DNA of 54,473 nucleotides from Clostridiales bacterium DTU069. Lineage in GTDB: Bacteria > Bacillota > Clostridia > DSM-8532. The notes beneath the pieces were generated by a model. That model was not told the origin of the DNA. It worked only from the letters and a program-made list of their open reading frames with translations, and made no database searches. Shown here in pieces: positions 45,579-54,473 of this stretch. The translations under genes were made by a program, and so were the position numbers. Within the stretch, counting starts at the first letter, position 1. Each line of letters begins with the position of its first letter. Where the stretch lies: positions 1-54,473 of the forward strand of contig LFRV01000113.1 of the NCBI GenBank assembly GCA_001512485.1, given 5' to 3'.

Positions 45579-46583
45579 ATGACTAAGATTAACCGGGACG
45601 ATTATGCATATGCGGCAGGTCTTATTCGGGCAAAAGAAATAAGGCTGCTCGACAGCGACAGGCTTAACCGGATGATTGAAGCTCCGGACGCGGCGGAAGC
45701 GTTTAAGGTTCTAACCGAGGCGGAGTACGGCTATGGAAATACTGAAAATTTTTATTCGTTTGAACAGGTTCTTGCCGAAGAGATGAAAAAGACTTATGAC
45801 CTGTTGGCCGAAATCGCGCCTGTACCCGAAGTAGTCGATGCGTTTAAAAGGAAATATGACTATTTTAATATAAAGGTTCTTTTGAAGGCCGAGTTCTCAG
45901 GACAGGAACCGCCGCAGATCCTTATGGATACAGGCGTATTCGGAGCGGAGCAAATAAAACGGATTATCAGGGAACGGGATTATAACGATCTGAGTCCCGT
46001 TATGATACAGGCAATAACCGATACGTATGATGCTTTCTCTAGAATGCGTGATCCGCAGGCTGTCGATTTAATAATTGATAAAGCGTCGTATGACCAGTTT
46101 GTAAACGATCTTAACGAATTTGACAGCCCGTTCCTGAATGAACTTGCCCGGATTATTATTGACATAACGAACATAAAGATGTATATCCGTGCGCGCGGCC
46201 TTAACAAATCGTGGGATTTTATCGGAAAGCTTCTTTTAAAAGGCGGTGAAATAAGCGAAGAGTTTTATTTTACCGAATTTGACAAACCGATTGAAGCATT
46301 TGTTGACGATTTACGCCAAACAAAATACGGTGACATGGTCAAGCGTGGATGGGAGATGTATATCGCGAAAAAGAATATTTCCGGGCTCGAAAAGCTCCTT
46401 GACGATTTTCTGATGCGGTATATCCGGCGGGCAAAGCTGATAACGATGGGCGTTGAGCCCTTTATCGCTTATCTTTTTGCGAAAGAAACTGAAATAAGAA
46501 ATGTGCGGATAATTATGACAGGAAAAATCAACGGGCTGAATGATGATTTAATCCGTGAAAGGTTGCGTTTGGGATATGTATAA
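45579..46583 (+). CDS. ntpC: V-type ATPase subunit C (d-subunit)
   Basis: 334 aa. A funnel-shaped, all-helical protein that connects the central stalk to the c-ring. The family is seen in YAYAAGLIRAKEIRLLD at the start, YDYFNIKVLLKAE near residue 90, IKMYIRARG and the end MGVEPFIAYLFAKETEIRNVRIIMTGK. It overlaps the next gene by 8 bp, which suggests translational coupling. Confidence 0.93.
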   Translation: MTKINRDDYAYAAGLIRAKEIRLLDSDRLNRMIEAPDAAEAFKVLTEAEYGYGNTENFYSFEQVLAEEMKKTYDLLAEIAPVPEVVDAFKRKYDYFNIKVLLKAEFSGQEPPQILMDTGVFGAEQIKRIIRERDYNDLSPVMIQAITDTYDAFSRMRDPQAVDLIIDKASYDQFVNDLNEFDSPFLNELARIIIDITNIKMYIRARGLNKSWDFIGKLLLKGGEISEEFYFTEFDKPIEAFVDDLRQTKYGDMVKRGWEMYIAKKNISGLEKLLDDFLMRYIRRAKLITMGVEPFIAYLFAKETEIRNVRIIMTGKINGLNDDLIRERLRLGYV

Positions 46584-46896
46584 GGTTGGCGTGATTGGAG
46601 AAAAGGATGCGGTTTTAGGATTTAAGGCTTTGGGTTTTTCGGTTTTTCCGGTAGAAAACAGCGACCGGGCGGCTGAAAAATTGTCGGAACTGGCAGCCGA
46701 TAAATATGCTGTTATATATATAACTGAGCAGACCGCTTCCGGTATTCAGGAAGAAATCAATAAATATCGTGAAAAAAGGTTTCCGGCGGTCATCCCGATA
46801 CCGGGAACAGCGGGAAGCCTTGGAATAGGGATGAGCGGAGTTAAAAAATGTGTTGAAAAAGCTGTTGGAGCGGACATCCTTTTCCGGGACGACTGA
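46576..46896 (+). CDS. ntpG: V-type ATPase central stalk subunit F
   Basis: 106 aa. A small Rossmann-like protein of the rotor: YKVGVIGEKDAVLGFKALGF, YAVIYITEQTA, PAVIPIPGTAGSLGIGMSGV. It binds NtpD in the central shaft. ATG 46576 overlaps the ntpC stop, with a GGGAT just before; codons upstream to 46555 lie inside ntpC. In E. hirae naming this is NtpG, called subunit F in other schemes. Confidence 0.92.
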   Translation: MYKVGVIGEKDAVLGFKALGFSVFPVENSDRAAEKLSELAADKYAVIYITEQTASGIQEEINKYREKRFPAVIPIPGTAGSLGIGMSGVKKCVEKAVGADILFRDD

Positions 46897-46946
46897 TCAT
46901 ATAGAATGAATTTTACTTCTACAGATATCGAAAGTGAGGGATATTA

Positions 46947-48716
46947 TTGAGCCAGGGAACGATAATCAAGGTATCAGGTCCTTTGGTAATAGCTGAGGGA
47001 ATGCGCGACGCGAATATGTTTGACGTGGTTCGTGTGAGCAGGCATCAATTGATTGGCGAAGTGCTTGAGATCCACGGGGACAGGGCTTCAATACAGGTTT
47101 ATGAGGAAACATCGGGATTGGGTCCGGGTGAACCGGTACTATCCACCGGCGCTCCGTTAAGCGTGGAACTGGGCCCCGGCCTTTTGGAAAATATATTCGA
47201 CGGGATACAGCGCCCTTTGGAAGCGATGAGGGAAATGGTCGGCAGCAACATTACCCGCGGAATTAATATTGCCGCCCTTGACCGGAATAGAAAATGGCAA
47301 TTCAAACCGGTTTTATCGAAGGGAGACAAGGTTGTCGCCGGCGATATCATCGGAACAGTCCAGGAAAACATTGTTTTTGAACACAGGATAATGGTGCCGT
47401 TCGGGATTGAAGGAGTAATTGAAGATATTTATGAAGGTGAATTCACGGTAGAAGAGACTGTTGCGGTGATTAGAACAAAAGACGGTTCTGCCGTTGATCT
47501 GACGATGATGCAAAAGTGGCCTGTCCGGAAAGAAAGGCCGTATAAGGAAAAGCTTCCGCCCGATGAACCGATGATTACGGGTCAAAGAAACATAGACACT
47601 TTGTTCCCTATTGCCAAGGGAGGCGTAGCGGCAATCCCCGGTCCTTTCGGAAGCGGAAAGACTGTTGTGCAGCACCAGTTGGCAAAATGGTCTGATGCCG
47701 ATATCGTTGTATATATCGGATGTGGAGAACGCGGGAACGAGATGACCGACGTGTTGATGGAATTTCCGGAACTGAAAGACCCGAGGACGGGCGAGTCGTT
47801 AATGAAAAGGACGGTCCTTATTGCGAATACCTCAGATATGCCCGTTGCCGCGCGTGAAGCGTCGATATACACGGGAATCACGATAGCGGAGTATTTCCGT
47901 GACATGGGATATTCGGTGGCACTGATGGCAGATTCGACATCAAGGTGGGCTGAGGCGCTTCGTGAAATGTCCGGCCGGCTTGAAGAGATGCCCGGTGAAG
48001 AAGGTTATCCCGCGTATCTTGCATCGCGTCTCGCGCAGTTCTATGAACGCGCCGGCAAAGTTATTACATTGGGTTCGGATGAGAGGATTGGTGCCCTGTC
48101 GGCAATCGGAGCTGTTTCGCCGCCCGGCGGTGACCTGTCGGAGCCGGTTACACAGGCGACAATGCGTATAATAAAGGTATTCTGGGGACTTGATGCAAAC
48201 CTTGCTTATCGAAGGCATTTTCCGGCAATTAATTGGCTTATCAGCTATTCGTTGTATGCAGACCGGCTAAAGAGCTGGTATGATGAAAACGTGGCAAGGG
48301 ACTTCAGCAAGTGCAGGGCTGATATGCTGAGAATTTTACAGGAAGAAGCCGAGCTTGAGGAAATTGTGCGTCTTGTCGGAATTGACTCACTGTCCGCAAG
48401 GGAAAGGGTGATCTTAGAGTCTGCCCGTTCAATCAGAGAGGACTATCTCCATCAGGACGCGTTTCACGATATCGACACATATGCTACAATCCGGAAGCAG
48501 TACAGAATGATGAAACTGGTTCTGTCGTATTATTACAAGTCAATGGATGCGATAAAGCACGGGGTTGATTTGAATAAACTGTTTAACCTGCCGGTAAGGG
48601 AGCGAATTGGACGTGCAAAATACGTCCCGCAGGAAAACGTGGACGAAGAATTTGCGAAAATAGAGAAAGAACTGGCAGATCAAATGGAAGCGCTGGTTTC
48701 AAAGGAGGATGAGTAA
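46947..48716 (+). CDS. ntpA: V-type ATPase catalytic subunit A
   Basis: 589 aa. Hydrolyses or makes ATP. Walker A GPFGSGKT with Lys238, the long non-homologous insert typical of A subunits (residues about 110-195, not found in F-type beta), arginine-rich [26 protein letters not shown], and [24 protein letters not shown]. The TTG start is supported by GAGGGA six bases upstream and by the family N-terminus [11 protein letters not shown]. The stop overlaps an ATG of the ntpB frame. Confidence 0.97.
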   Translation: MSQGTIIKVSGPLVIAEGMRDANMFDVVRVSRHQLIGEVLEIHGDRASIQVYEETSGLGPGEPVLSTGAPLSVELGPGLLENIFDGIQRPLEAMREMVGSNITRGINIAALDRNRKWQFKPVLSKGDKVVAGDIIGTVQENIVFEHRIMVPFGIEGVIEDIYEGEFTVEETVAVIRTKDGSAVDLTMMQKWPVRKERPYKEKLPPDEPMITGQRNIDTLFPIAKGGVAAIPGPFGSGKTVVQHQLAKWSDADIVVYIGCGERGNEMTDVLMEFPELKDPRTGESLMKRTVLIANTSDMPVAAREASIYTGITIAEYFRDMGYSVALMADSTSRWAEALREMSGRLEEMPGEEGYPAYLASRLAQFYERAGKVITLGSDERIGALSAIGAVSPPGGDLSEPVTQATMRIIKVFWGLDANLAYRRHFPAINWLISYSLYADRLKSWYDENVARDFSKCRADMLRILQEEAELEEIVRLVGIDSLSARERVILESARSIREDYLHQDAFHDIDTYATIRKQYRMMKLVLSYYYKSMDAIKHGVDLNKLFNLPVRERIGRAKYVPQENVDEEFAKIEKELADQMEALVSKEDE

Positions 48717-48720
48717 TATT

Positions 48721-50091
48721 ATGTTAAGAGAATATCGTTCAATAGCCGAAGTTGCCGGCCCTTTGATGCTGGTGCAGGATGTAGAAGGCGTAACATATAA
48801 CGAGCTTGGGGAAATTGAATTAAGCAACGGTGAAATCCGGCGATGCAAGGTATTGGAGATAGACGGGAAAAACGCTGTTGTCCAGCTTTTTGAAAGCGCG
48901 GTAGGCATCAACCTGTCGGACAGCAAGGTGCGCTTTTTTGGCAGGGGAATGGAACTGCCTGTTTCACTCGATATGCTCGGACGTGTTTTTGACGGGCTTG
49001 GCAAACCGATAGACGGAGGTCCGGAAATTATTCCCGATAAAAGGCTTGACATTAACGGAGTGCCTATGAACCCTGCCGCGCGCGATTATCCTTCGGAATT
49101 CATACAGACAGGAGTGTCTGCGATTGACGGCCTGAATACCCTTGTCCGCGGGCAGAAGCTGCCGATATTTTCAGGTTCGGGTTTGCCGCACGCCGAGCTT
49201 GCGGCACAGATTGCGAGACAAGCGAAGGTTTTGGGAACCGAAAGCAAGTTCGCCGTTGTGTTTGCGGCAGTAGGAATAACCTTTGAAGAAGCAGACTTTT
49301 TCATAACCGATTTTAAAAGAACCGGTGCGATAGACAGGGCGGTACTGTTTATGAACCTTGCAAACGACCCGGCCGTAGAGCGTATTTCCACGCCGAGAAT
49401 GGCACTTACCGCTGCTGAATACCTCGCGTTTGAAAAGGATATGCATGTACTGGTTATAATAACGGATATCACTAACTACGCGGAGGCACTTCGCGAAGTG
49501 TCGGCGGCGAGGAAGGAAGTGCCGGGGCGCCGCGGTTATCCAGGTTATCTGTATACCGACCTTGCGACATTATATGAACGCGCGGGCAGAAAGAAAGGTT
49601 TTAATGGGAGCATTACGCTGATTCCTATTCTGACCATGCCCGAGGATGACAAAACGCATCCTATTCCCGACCTTACGGGTTATATTACCGAGGGGCAGAT
49701 TATATTAAGCCGCGAACTGTACAAGAAGGGCATTACGCCGCCGATAGACGTATTGCCTTCGCTGTCGCGTTTGAAGGATAAAGGAATCGGTCCCGGCAAG
49801 ACCCGCGAAGATCACGCGAATACAATGAACCAGCTTTTTGCGGCGTACGCAAGGGGAAAGGAAGCAAAAGAACTTGCCGTTATTCTAGGAGACGCCGCGC
49901 TAACTGAAGTAGATAAGCTGTACGCGAAGTTTGCCGACAGTTTCGAGGCCGAGTACGTATCACAGGGCTTTAATACCGAACGCGGAATAATAGAAACCCT
50001 TGACCTCGGATGGAAACTTCTGTCGATACTGCCTGTAGGAGAGCTTAAACGCATACGACAGGAATTCATAGACAAATACCTCTGCAAATAA
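48721..50091 (+). CDS. ntpB: V-type ATPase regulatory subunit B
   Basis: About 456 aa. The non-catalytic partner of subunit A in the hexamer; it has a degenerate P-loop ([19 protein letters not shown]) without the Walker lysine. It contains [36 protein letters not shown], whose Arg supplies the catalytic arginine finger to subunit A. Start: ATG 48709 is adjacent to AGGAGG (48703-48708) and too close, while ATG 48721 is 12 bp away; the family N-terminus [15 protein letters not shown] favours 48721. Confidence 0.95.
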   Translation: MLREYRSIAEVAGPLMLVQDVEGVTYNELGEIELSNGEIRRCKVLEIDGKNAVVQLFESAVGINLSDSKVRFFGRGMELPVSLDMLGRVFDGLGKPIDGGPEIIPDKRLDINGVPMNPAARDYPSEFIQTGVSAIDGLNTLVRGQKLPIFSGSGLPHAELAAQIARQAKVLGTESKFAVVFAAVGITFEEADFFITDFKRTGAIDRAVLFMNLANDPAVERISTPRMALTAAEYLAFEKDMHVLVIITDITNYAEALREVSAARKEVPGRRGYPGYLYTDLATLYERAGRKKGFNGSITLIPILTMPEDDKTHPIPDLTGYITEGQIILSRELYKKGITPPIDVLPSLSRLKDKGIGPGKTREDHANTMNQLFAAYARGKEAKELAVILGDAALTEVDKLYAKFADSFEAEYVSQGFNTERGIIETLDLGWKLLSILPVGELKRIRQEFIDKYLCK

Positions 50092-50131
50092 TGTCACGGG
50101 GATTGTCATGGGGACGGTTCCTTTGACACAA
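50092..50131. repeat. REP-like palindromic sequence between ntpB and ntpD
   Basis: Two TGTCA-type units and a TGTCA/TGACA inverted pair surround GGGGACGGTTCC. I recognise GGGGACGGTTCCTTTGACA as a short palindromic repeat found scattered in many Firmicutes genomes. It lies inside the operon, in a 94-bp gap where other junctions are 50 bp or less or overlapping. Confidence 0.5.
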
Positions 50132-50185
50132 TCGCAACCAGAAGAACTGTTATTTTGATATACTTTTAGTTAAGGAGATATTACA

Positions 50186-50839
50186 ATGGCACGTTTGAAC
50201 GTGAATCCGACAAGGATGGTTTTAACCGGGTTAAAGAAACGGTTAAAGACTGCCCGCAGGGGACACAAACTTTTAAAAGACAAAAGGGATGAATTAATGA
50301 AGAAATTCCTCGACATAGTCCGGGAAAACAAGCGCCTGCGCGAAGAAGTCGAACGTAAGGTCAGTATTGTTCATTCCCGCTTTGTTATGGCAAGGGCATT
50401 GATGAATTCGGAAGTGCTTGAGGAAGCGCTTATGTTACCAAAGGTTGAAGTTAACCTGAAAGCCTCTACTAAAAACATTATGAGTGTCGACGTGCCTGTT
50501 TTGGAATATACGACCGAAGGCGGCGATGAAGGCGACATTTACCCGTACGGTTTTGCAAATACGACCGGGGAACTTGATGAAGCAATCTCGACACTGTCCG
50601 AACTTGTGCCTGAACTCTTGAAGCTTGCCGAAATGGAAAAATCGGCGCAGCTTCTTGCCGATGAAATCGAAAAAACGCGCCGCCGCGTGAACGCCTTGGA
50701 ATATGTCCTTATTCCCAATCTTGAAGAAACGATAAAATATATTGTAATGAAGCTTGACGAAAATGAGCGCTCAAATCTCACCCGTCTTATGAAAGTAAAA
50801 GACATGGTGTTAAAGGAAGCGCACGAATTCCGTTATTAA
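50186..50839 (+). CDS. ntpD: V-type ATPase central stalk subunit D
   Basis: 217 aa. The rotating shaft: long N- and C-terminal helices form a coiled coil ([34 protein letters not shown] at the start, [21 protein letters not shown] near the end). It is strongly conserved at both ends, as expected. AAGGAG precedes the ATG. It is the last gene of the operon; ntpH and ntpJ of E. hirae are not present. A terminator follows. Confidence 0.95.
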   Translation: MARLNVNPTRMVLTGLKKRLKTARRGHKLLKDKRDELMKKFLDIVRENKRLREEVERKVSIVHSRFVMARALMNSEVLEEALMLPKVEVNLKASTKNIMSVDVPVLEYTTEGGDEGDIYPYGFANTTGELDEAISTLSELVPELLKLAEMEKSAQLLADEIEKTRRRVNALEYVLIPNLEETIKYIVMKLDENERSNLTRLMKVKDMVLKEAHEFRY

Positions 50840-50887
50840 TTACGGTTTTGTATCTATATAATGAAAATAAGAGTTACCGCATATGTA

Positions 50888-50930
50888 AATGACCTGCTGC
50901 CTTTGATACACAGGTCATTATTTGTTTTTC
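50888..50930 (+). terminator. Terminator of the V-ATPase operon
   Basis: AATGACCTG (50888-50896) pairs perfectly with CAGGTCATT (50911-50919), followed by ATTTGTTTTT. Confidence 0.87.
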
Positions 50931-51059
50931 AGAGAGAAATATATGGCTTTAAAGCCAAAAAGATTTATGGTATCATTTCCTGCAATACCTAATAAATCAA
51001 GCGATAATATTATGCTTATCATACCTTTTATTTAGTCAATAAAATAATGCTTACTTTTA

Positions 51060-51088
51060 TTGCCAGATGACGATATAAAGATTATAAT
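51060..51088 (+). promoter_or_regulatory. Sigma-A promoter of the QueG-like gene
   Basis: TTGCCA (51060-51065), a 17-bp spacer and a perfect TATAAT (51083-51088). The leader is about 90 nt. The 346-bp gap 50840-51185 otherwise holds only the preceding terminator. Confidence 0.75.
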
Positions 51089-51185
51089 TGTATAAAGCCA
51101 GCGTGTAACCGTTGCTGTTAATAAGTTCCATATGTTTTTATCATTCGTTTGATATCGATTAATTATACCGATAGGAGGTGTCGGT

Positions 51186-51881
51186 TTGGGAATATCGGAT
51201 AAGATAAGAAACGAGTTATATTTAATGGGAGCTTCATTGGTTGGATTTGCGGACTTAACCGTTCTTCCCAAAGAAGTAAGGGAGAATTTCGACTATGGAA
51301 TTGCCATTGGATTGGCCTATTCCAAAAAAGCAATGCAGGATAGCATGAATGGCGATGCGAGGCAATACTGGAGTGAATTCACCACAATAAATAAAAAGCT
51401 GCCCGAATTGGCTGTACATACGGCAAATTTATTAATTGAAAAAGGATACAAGGCCCTGGCAAAGGTTTCGACCATGGTTGTACAGAATTCAGATTACAGA
51501 ACGGTGCTCCCGCATAAAACAGTTGCGACGCTGGCGGGATTAGGATTCATCGGCAAATGTGCCGCCCTGGTTACAAAAGAATTCGGATCCGCTGTAAGGG
51601 TAATAGTTGTTCTTACAAATGCGCCTGTTGAATGCGGTGTTCCGGTAACTAAGTCATTATGCGAATGGGAATGTGATATTTGTGCGAAAGTATGTCCCGG
51701 AAACGCTGTTAAGGGTAGAATATGGGAAGCGGGAATGGATAGGGACGTTTTATTGGATCCGCATGCTTGCAGGCGAGCGGCCAGGCAGTATGCGAAAGAA
51801 CAACTGGGCATTGAAGAAACCCTGTGCGGTCTCTGCATCTCAAATTGCCCATGGACAAAAAAGGCATTGAAATATATCTAG
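51186..51881 (+). CDS. QueG-like double [4Fe-4S] protein, not QueG itself
   Basis: 231 aa, cytoplasmic. The C-terminal part has two cluster motifs: CEWECDICAKVCP and CGLCISNCPW (with the lone Cys of DPHACRR), the bacterial ferredoxin-like pair seen in epoxyqueuosine reductase. LAGLGFIGKCAALV matches the AGLGWIGKN block. But the protein is much shorter than QueG (about 380 aa), lacks the C-terminal HEAT-like part and lacks the catalytic Asp segment (VDTAPVLE type), reading SDYRTVLPHKT there. It is likely a paralogue with another electron-transfer or reductase role. TTG start with AGGAGGTG ahead. Confidence 0.8.
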   Translation: MGISDKIRNELYLMGASLVGFADLTVLPKEVRENFDYGIAIGLAYSKKAMQDSMNGDARQYWSEFTTINKKLPELAVHTANLLIEKGYKALAKVSTMVVQNSDYRTVLPHKTVATLAGLGFIGKCAALVTKEFGSAVRVIVVLTNAPVECGVPVTKSLCEWECDICAKVCPGNAVKGRIWEAGMDRDVLLDPHACRRAARQYAKEQLGIEETLCGLCISNCPWTKKALKYI

Positions 51882-52061
51882 ACGAAAAATGTGAAGATAA
51901 TGTTTATTTTTTGTATTTACATTTCTTAACTTACATAATGATAAATATTACAAACAGGGAATACCGTTTTTGATTCATCGAATGAAATGGAGTATGATTA
52001 ATATATCCAATGGCAGCTTAATCAATTTCTTTTATTATTAATATACAAGGACGGTGTAAAA

Positions 52062-52814
52062 ATGACTTATCCAAAAATGATACTGTTCGATTATGGGCAT
52101 ACCCTTCTCTATGAACCGGGTTTCGATACTTTACGGGGCGAAGAAGCATTGATGAAGTATGTTAAGAGCAATAAAAACAATTTGTCGGCAAAGGAGATAA
52201 ACGATTTTGCGCAGCGATTGCATTCAGAAATCGGCGCGTCGAGAGAAATAGGATTGGAAATGCATCAATGGCAGTTTCAGAGATTCCTTTATGAATACCT
52301 TGAAATTGAGCTGTCAATACCGATGCCTGAAGCTGAACGCATTTTTTGGGATAACACCTCTTACGGCGATATTATGCCGGGCGCCGATAAAATGATTGAT
52401 TATATCAACTCGCGCAATATTCGCAGTGCCGTAATAAGTAATATTACCTTTTCAGGTGCGGCGCTGACTGAGCGGATTAACCGTCTGTTACCAAACAACA
52501 AATTTGAATTTATAATCGCATCGAGTGATTATATGTTCCGAAAACCGAATCGCTATATTTTTGAACTGGCACTGAAAAAGGCAGGGCTTAACGCGTCCGA
52601 AGTATGGTTCTGCGGGGATAATACGGTCGCGGATATTGAAGGCGCGGCAAATGCAGGCATTTTTCCGGTATGGTATGAAGACCTTACATGTGAAAACCTG
52701 TGGAACAAAAAATATGCGGGAGTCTTGCCAAAGTGCGAGCATTTACATATACATCACTGGAGTGAACTTATTGACATATTGGAAAACCGGTTCCCGAACA
52801 ATCGACAGAGGTGA
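52062..52814 (+). CDS. HAD-family hydrolase
   Basis: 250 aa. Haloacid dehalogenase superfamily phosphatase: motif I FDYGHTLL (nucleophile Asp9), motif II ISN (SAVISNITFSG), motif III Lys in FRKPNRYIFELAL, motif IV FCGDNTVADIEGA. The second Asp of motif I (DxD), usually the acid/base, is replaced by Gly (DYG), as in one known subgroup. A helical cap lies between motifs I and II. Substrate unknown. It overlaps nearly with the following HD gene (6-bp gap), so they are co-transcribed; AAGGACGGTG precedes the ATG. Confidence 0.88.
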   Translation: MTYPKMILFDYGHTLLYEPGFDTLRGEEALMKYVKSNKNNLSAKEINDFAQRLHSEIGASREIGLEMHQWQFQRFLYEYLEIELSIPMPEAERIFWDNTSYGDIMPGADKMIDYINSRNIRSAVISNITFSGAALTERINRLLPNNKFEFIIASSDYMFRKPNRYIFELALKKAGLNASEVWFCGDNTVADIEGAANAGIFPVWYEDLTCENLWNKKYAGVLPKCEHLHIHHWSELIDILENRFPNNRQR

Positions 52815-52820
52815 AGTAGA

Positions 52821-54014
52821 ATGTCACAGATAATTTTATCGATTGCAAGCGAAATAATTAAAAACAACCTTTATAGGGAATATAAAACTTTATCAAAATA
52901 TGCTTGCAAGAGCGGTAAGGGATTAAGAAGATACCCTAACAAAGAAACTATCCCCGATAAATATAATATCAGATCGACATTTTTTCATGACACCGATAGA
53001 ATACTGCATTCTTTAGCTTACACAAGATATATTGATAAGACACAGGCTTTCTTCTTGTTCGATAACGACCATATTACTCACAGAGTTTTACATGTCCAGC
53101 TTGTTTCAAAAATAGCGCGGACAATAGGAAGGTTTTTGAGACTAAATGAAGATCTTATAGAAGCGATATCGCTTGCTCATGATATTGGACATGTTCCTTA
53201 TGGGCATGATGGAGAGAGATGCCTAAACGATATATGTAAAAAACATAATTTGGGATGTTTCTGTCACAATGCTCAAAGCGTACGTGCATTAATGGAGCTT
53301 GAGAATCATGGAGAAGGTTTAAACTTAACTCTACAAGTGCTGGATGGGGTTTTATGTCATAATGGCGAAATTTTAAGCCAGGAATATTCGCCTCAAAAAA
53401 ATAAGGACTGGGATCAGTTCCTATATGAATATGAGAGTTGCTGGAGAATTGAAGGGTTAGACAAACAATTGAAGCCTATGACATTGGAAGGATGTGTTGT
53501 GAGAATTTCTGACGTAATTGCATATATCGGGCGGGATATCGAAGATGCAATAGTAGTCAATTTGATAAGAAGAGATGATATACCTGAAGATATAGTTGAG
53601 ATACTTGGAAATACAAATAGAGATATAGTTAACAATCTAATTATAGATGTTATTAATAACAGCTATAATAAAAACTACATAACTTTTTCTGGAAAAGTTT
53701 ATTTTGCACTAGAAAAATTGAAGGATTTTAACTATCAGAACATTTATTTTAATCCCAAAAAGACTACTCAGAATTACAAAATTGAGAAAATGTTTACTAC
53801 ATTGTTCGAAAAATATATTAACGACTTAAATCGCGAAGATAGGAATTCTTCTATATATACTGATTTTTTAAAGGACATGAACGATAATTATAAGCAAAAC
53901 AATAAAAAAGAAAAAATAGTTCTAGACTTTATCGCAGGTATGACAGACGATTATTTCAACAAAGAATATGAGGATTACATAATGCCGAAGAGTTATGGAT
54001 TAAGGATAAATTAG
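52821..54014 (+). CDS. dGTPase-like HD-domain triphosphohydrolase
   Basis: 397 aa. The Dgt/SAMHD1-like pattern is clear: DRILHSLAYTRYIDKTQAF, then DHITHRVLHVQLVSKIARTIGR (first His), then SLAHDIGHVPYGHDGER (HD and following His), and a later Asp in VVRISDVIAYIGRDIEDA. The family converts dNTP to nucleoside and triphosphate, with roles in dNTP pool control or phage defence. The region after about residue 280 is diverged, and the base composition is more A/T rich than in neighbouring genes, so recent transfer is possible. GAGGTG precedes the ATG. Co-transcribed with the HAD gene. Confidence 0.87.
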   Translation: MSQIILSIASEIIKNNLYREYKTLSKYACKSGKGLRRYPNKETIPDKYNIRSTFFHDTDRILHSLAYTRYIDKTQAFFLFDNDHITHRVLHVQLVSKIARTIGRFLRLNEDLIEAISLAHDIGHVPYGHDGERCLNDICKKHNLGCFCHNAQSVRALMELENHGEGLNLTLQVLDGVLCHNGEILSQEYSPQKNKDWDQFLYEYESCWRIEGLDKQLKPMTLEGCVVRISDVIAYIGRDIEDAIVVNLIRRDDIPEDIVEILGNTNRDIVNNLIIDVINNSYNKNYITFSGKVYFALEKLKDFNYQNIYFNPKKTTQNYKIEKMFTTLFEKYINDLNREDRNSSIYTDFLKDMNDNYKQNNKKEKIVLDFIAGMTDDYFNKEYEDYIMPKSYGLRIN

Positions 54015-54473
54015 AGGAATTGGTTATGCCTCTTTGCTTCAACCTTCCGAGTGCAAATTTCAAATTTAAAATCACATGAAGAAAGCATTGATTGAATGTG
54101 ATATAAAGTCTGCATTTTTGATTATACGTTGGGGAACGCTACGGGAGGAATAGTTGATCGGCATGATACAGTTTAAATTATTATACAAAATTTACCGGTT
54201 CTTTTGAACGAAGCTATTGTTTCCGTATCATATTAAAGTCTAAAAAATGGTGTCCGAATAGTAACCAGCAGACGGGAAATATAGCGTATTTATGGAGTAA
54301 ATTGCGAAGTTCTGAAATAAGCGATAATACTTAATAATAAGGATGCAGAAAAATAACTTTAACCCAAAAACGAGAGATGAAATGCGGTTTTAAGAGATGT
54401 TTAAGGAGATATTTTAAGAAATCACACCCAAGTTGTAAAAAGGCATGAAAAAGCGTGAAACCCGCTCTACGGT
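54015..54473. other. Unassigned intergenic region at the window end
   Basis: 459 bp, A/T rich, without an open frame that I can support. A weak 5-bp hairpin (AGAGG/CCTCT) follows the HD gene and may slow transcription. No RNA gene or repeat related to those above was seen. Confidence 0.5.

Noticed and set aside
1-54473. CRISPR array or phage defence island
   Set aside because: No regularly spaced direct repeats or Cas genes were seen; the only repeats are the three dispersed elements and isolated hairpins.

Overview
The window looks like a chromosomal segment of a spore-forming Firmicute of class Clostridia. The reasons are the RpoB and RpoC sequences with an acidic RpoB tail, Gram-positive Shine-Dalgarno sequences before almost every gene, a Gram-positive-type LexA box before uvrA, a spore photoproduct lyase, a coat-like protein with a clostridial YDHC signature, and a V/A-type ATPase operon in the Enterococcus order. 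A relative of the cellulolytic Hungateiclostridiaceae/Thermoclostridium group is my guess only; no 16S gene is present. I found no tRNA, rRNA, CRISPR array, transposase or prophage gene.

Layout. 1-3.6 kb: a YesM/YesN-type two-component pair behind an attenuator-like leader. 3.7-6.7 kb: SOS-type uvrA. 6.8-9.0 kb: a small unknown gene, a DUF421 membrane protein, a repeat element and a GNAT acetyltransferase. 9.1-10.2 kb: truA and a small unknown gene. 10.3-18.1 kb: rpoB-rpoC with a long structured leader and a strong terminator, without the usual rplL upstream or rpsL downstream. 18.1-24.4 kb: a Cys-rich protein, TraX, a ParB-like/BMP fusion, a phosphoesterase, and a zinc-ribbon membrane protein paired with a condensation-type acyltransferase. 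24.5-26.8 kb: second repeat copy, then ybaB-recR-galU (no dnaX). 26.8-27.5 kb: mecA. 27.8-35.6 kb: cell shape and division genes maf-mreBCD-mrdA-minC, then minD-minE and an MgsA-like gene from their own promoter. 35.6-40.0 kb: an Asp-box propeller protein, a spore-coat-like protein, and a nucleosidase-splB pair. 40.1-41.8 kb: third repeat copy and a membrane diguanylate cyclase. 42.0-50.9 kb: a nine-gene V-type ATPase operon (ntpFIKECGABD) whose c-subunit carries a complete Na+ ligand set. 51.0-54.0 kb: a QueG-like Fe-S protein, a HAD hydrolase and a dGTPase-like HD protein. 54.0-54.47 kb: nothing recognised.

The most unusual items are: (i) a three-copy, ~205-bp palindromic element with 19-bp inverted ends that vary in step, joined to a second shared module, a MITE-like family with no transposase in sight; (ii) a structured rpoB leader; (iii) an MgsA homologue that has lost key catalytic positions; (iv) a nucleosidase fused to an unknown domain and translationally overlapped with splB; (v) a cytoplasmic BMP-type ligand-binding domain fused to a ParB/Srx-like domain; (vi) a perfect 19-bp inverted repeat carrying divergent extended -10 promoters between the GNAT gene and truA.

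Together the genes cover core transcription, DNA repair, wall elongation and division-site selection, ion pumping and sporulation. Regulatory and repeat calls were made by eye and need computational confirmation.
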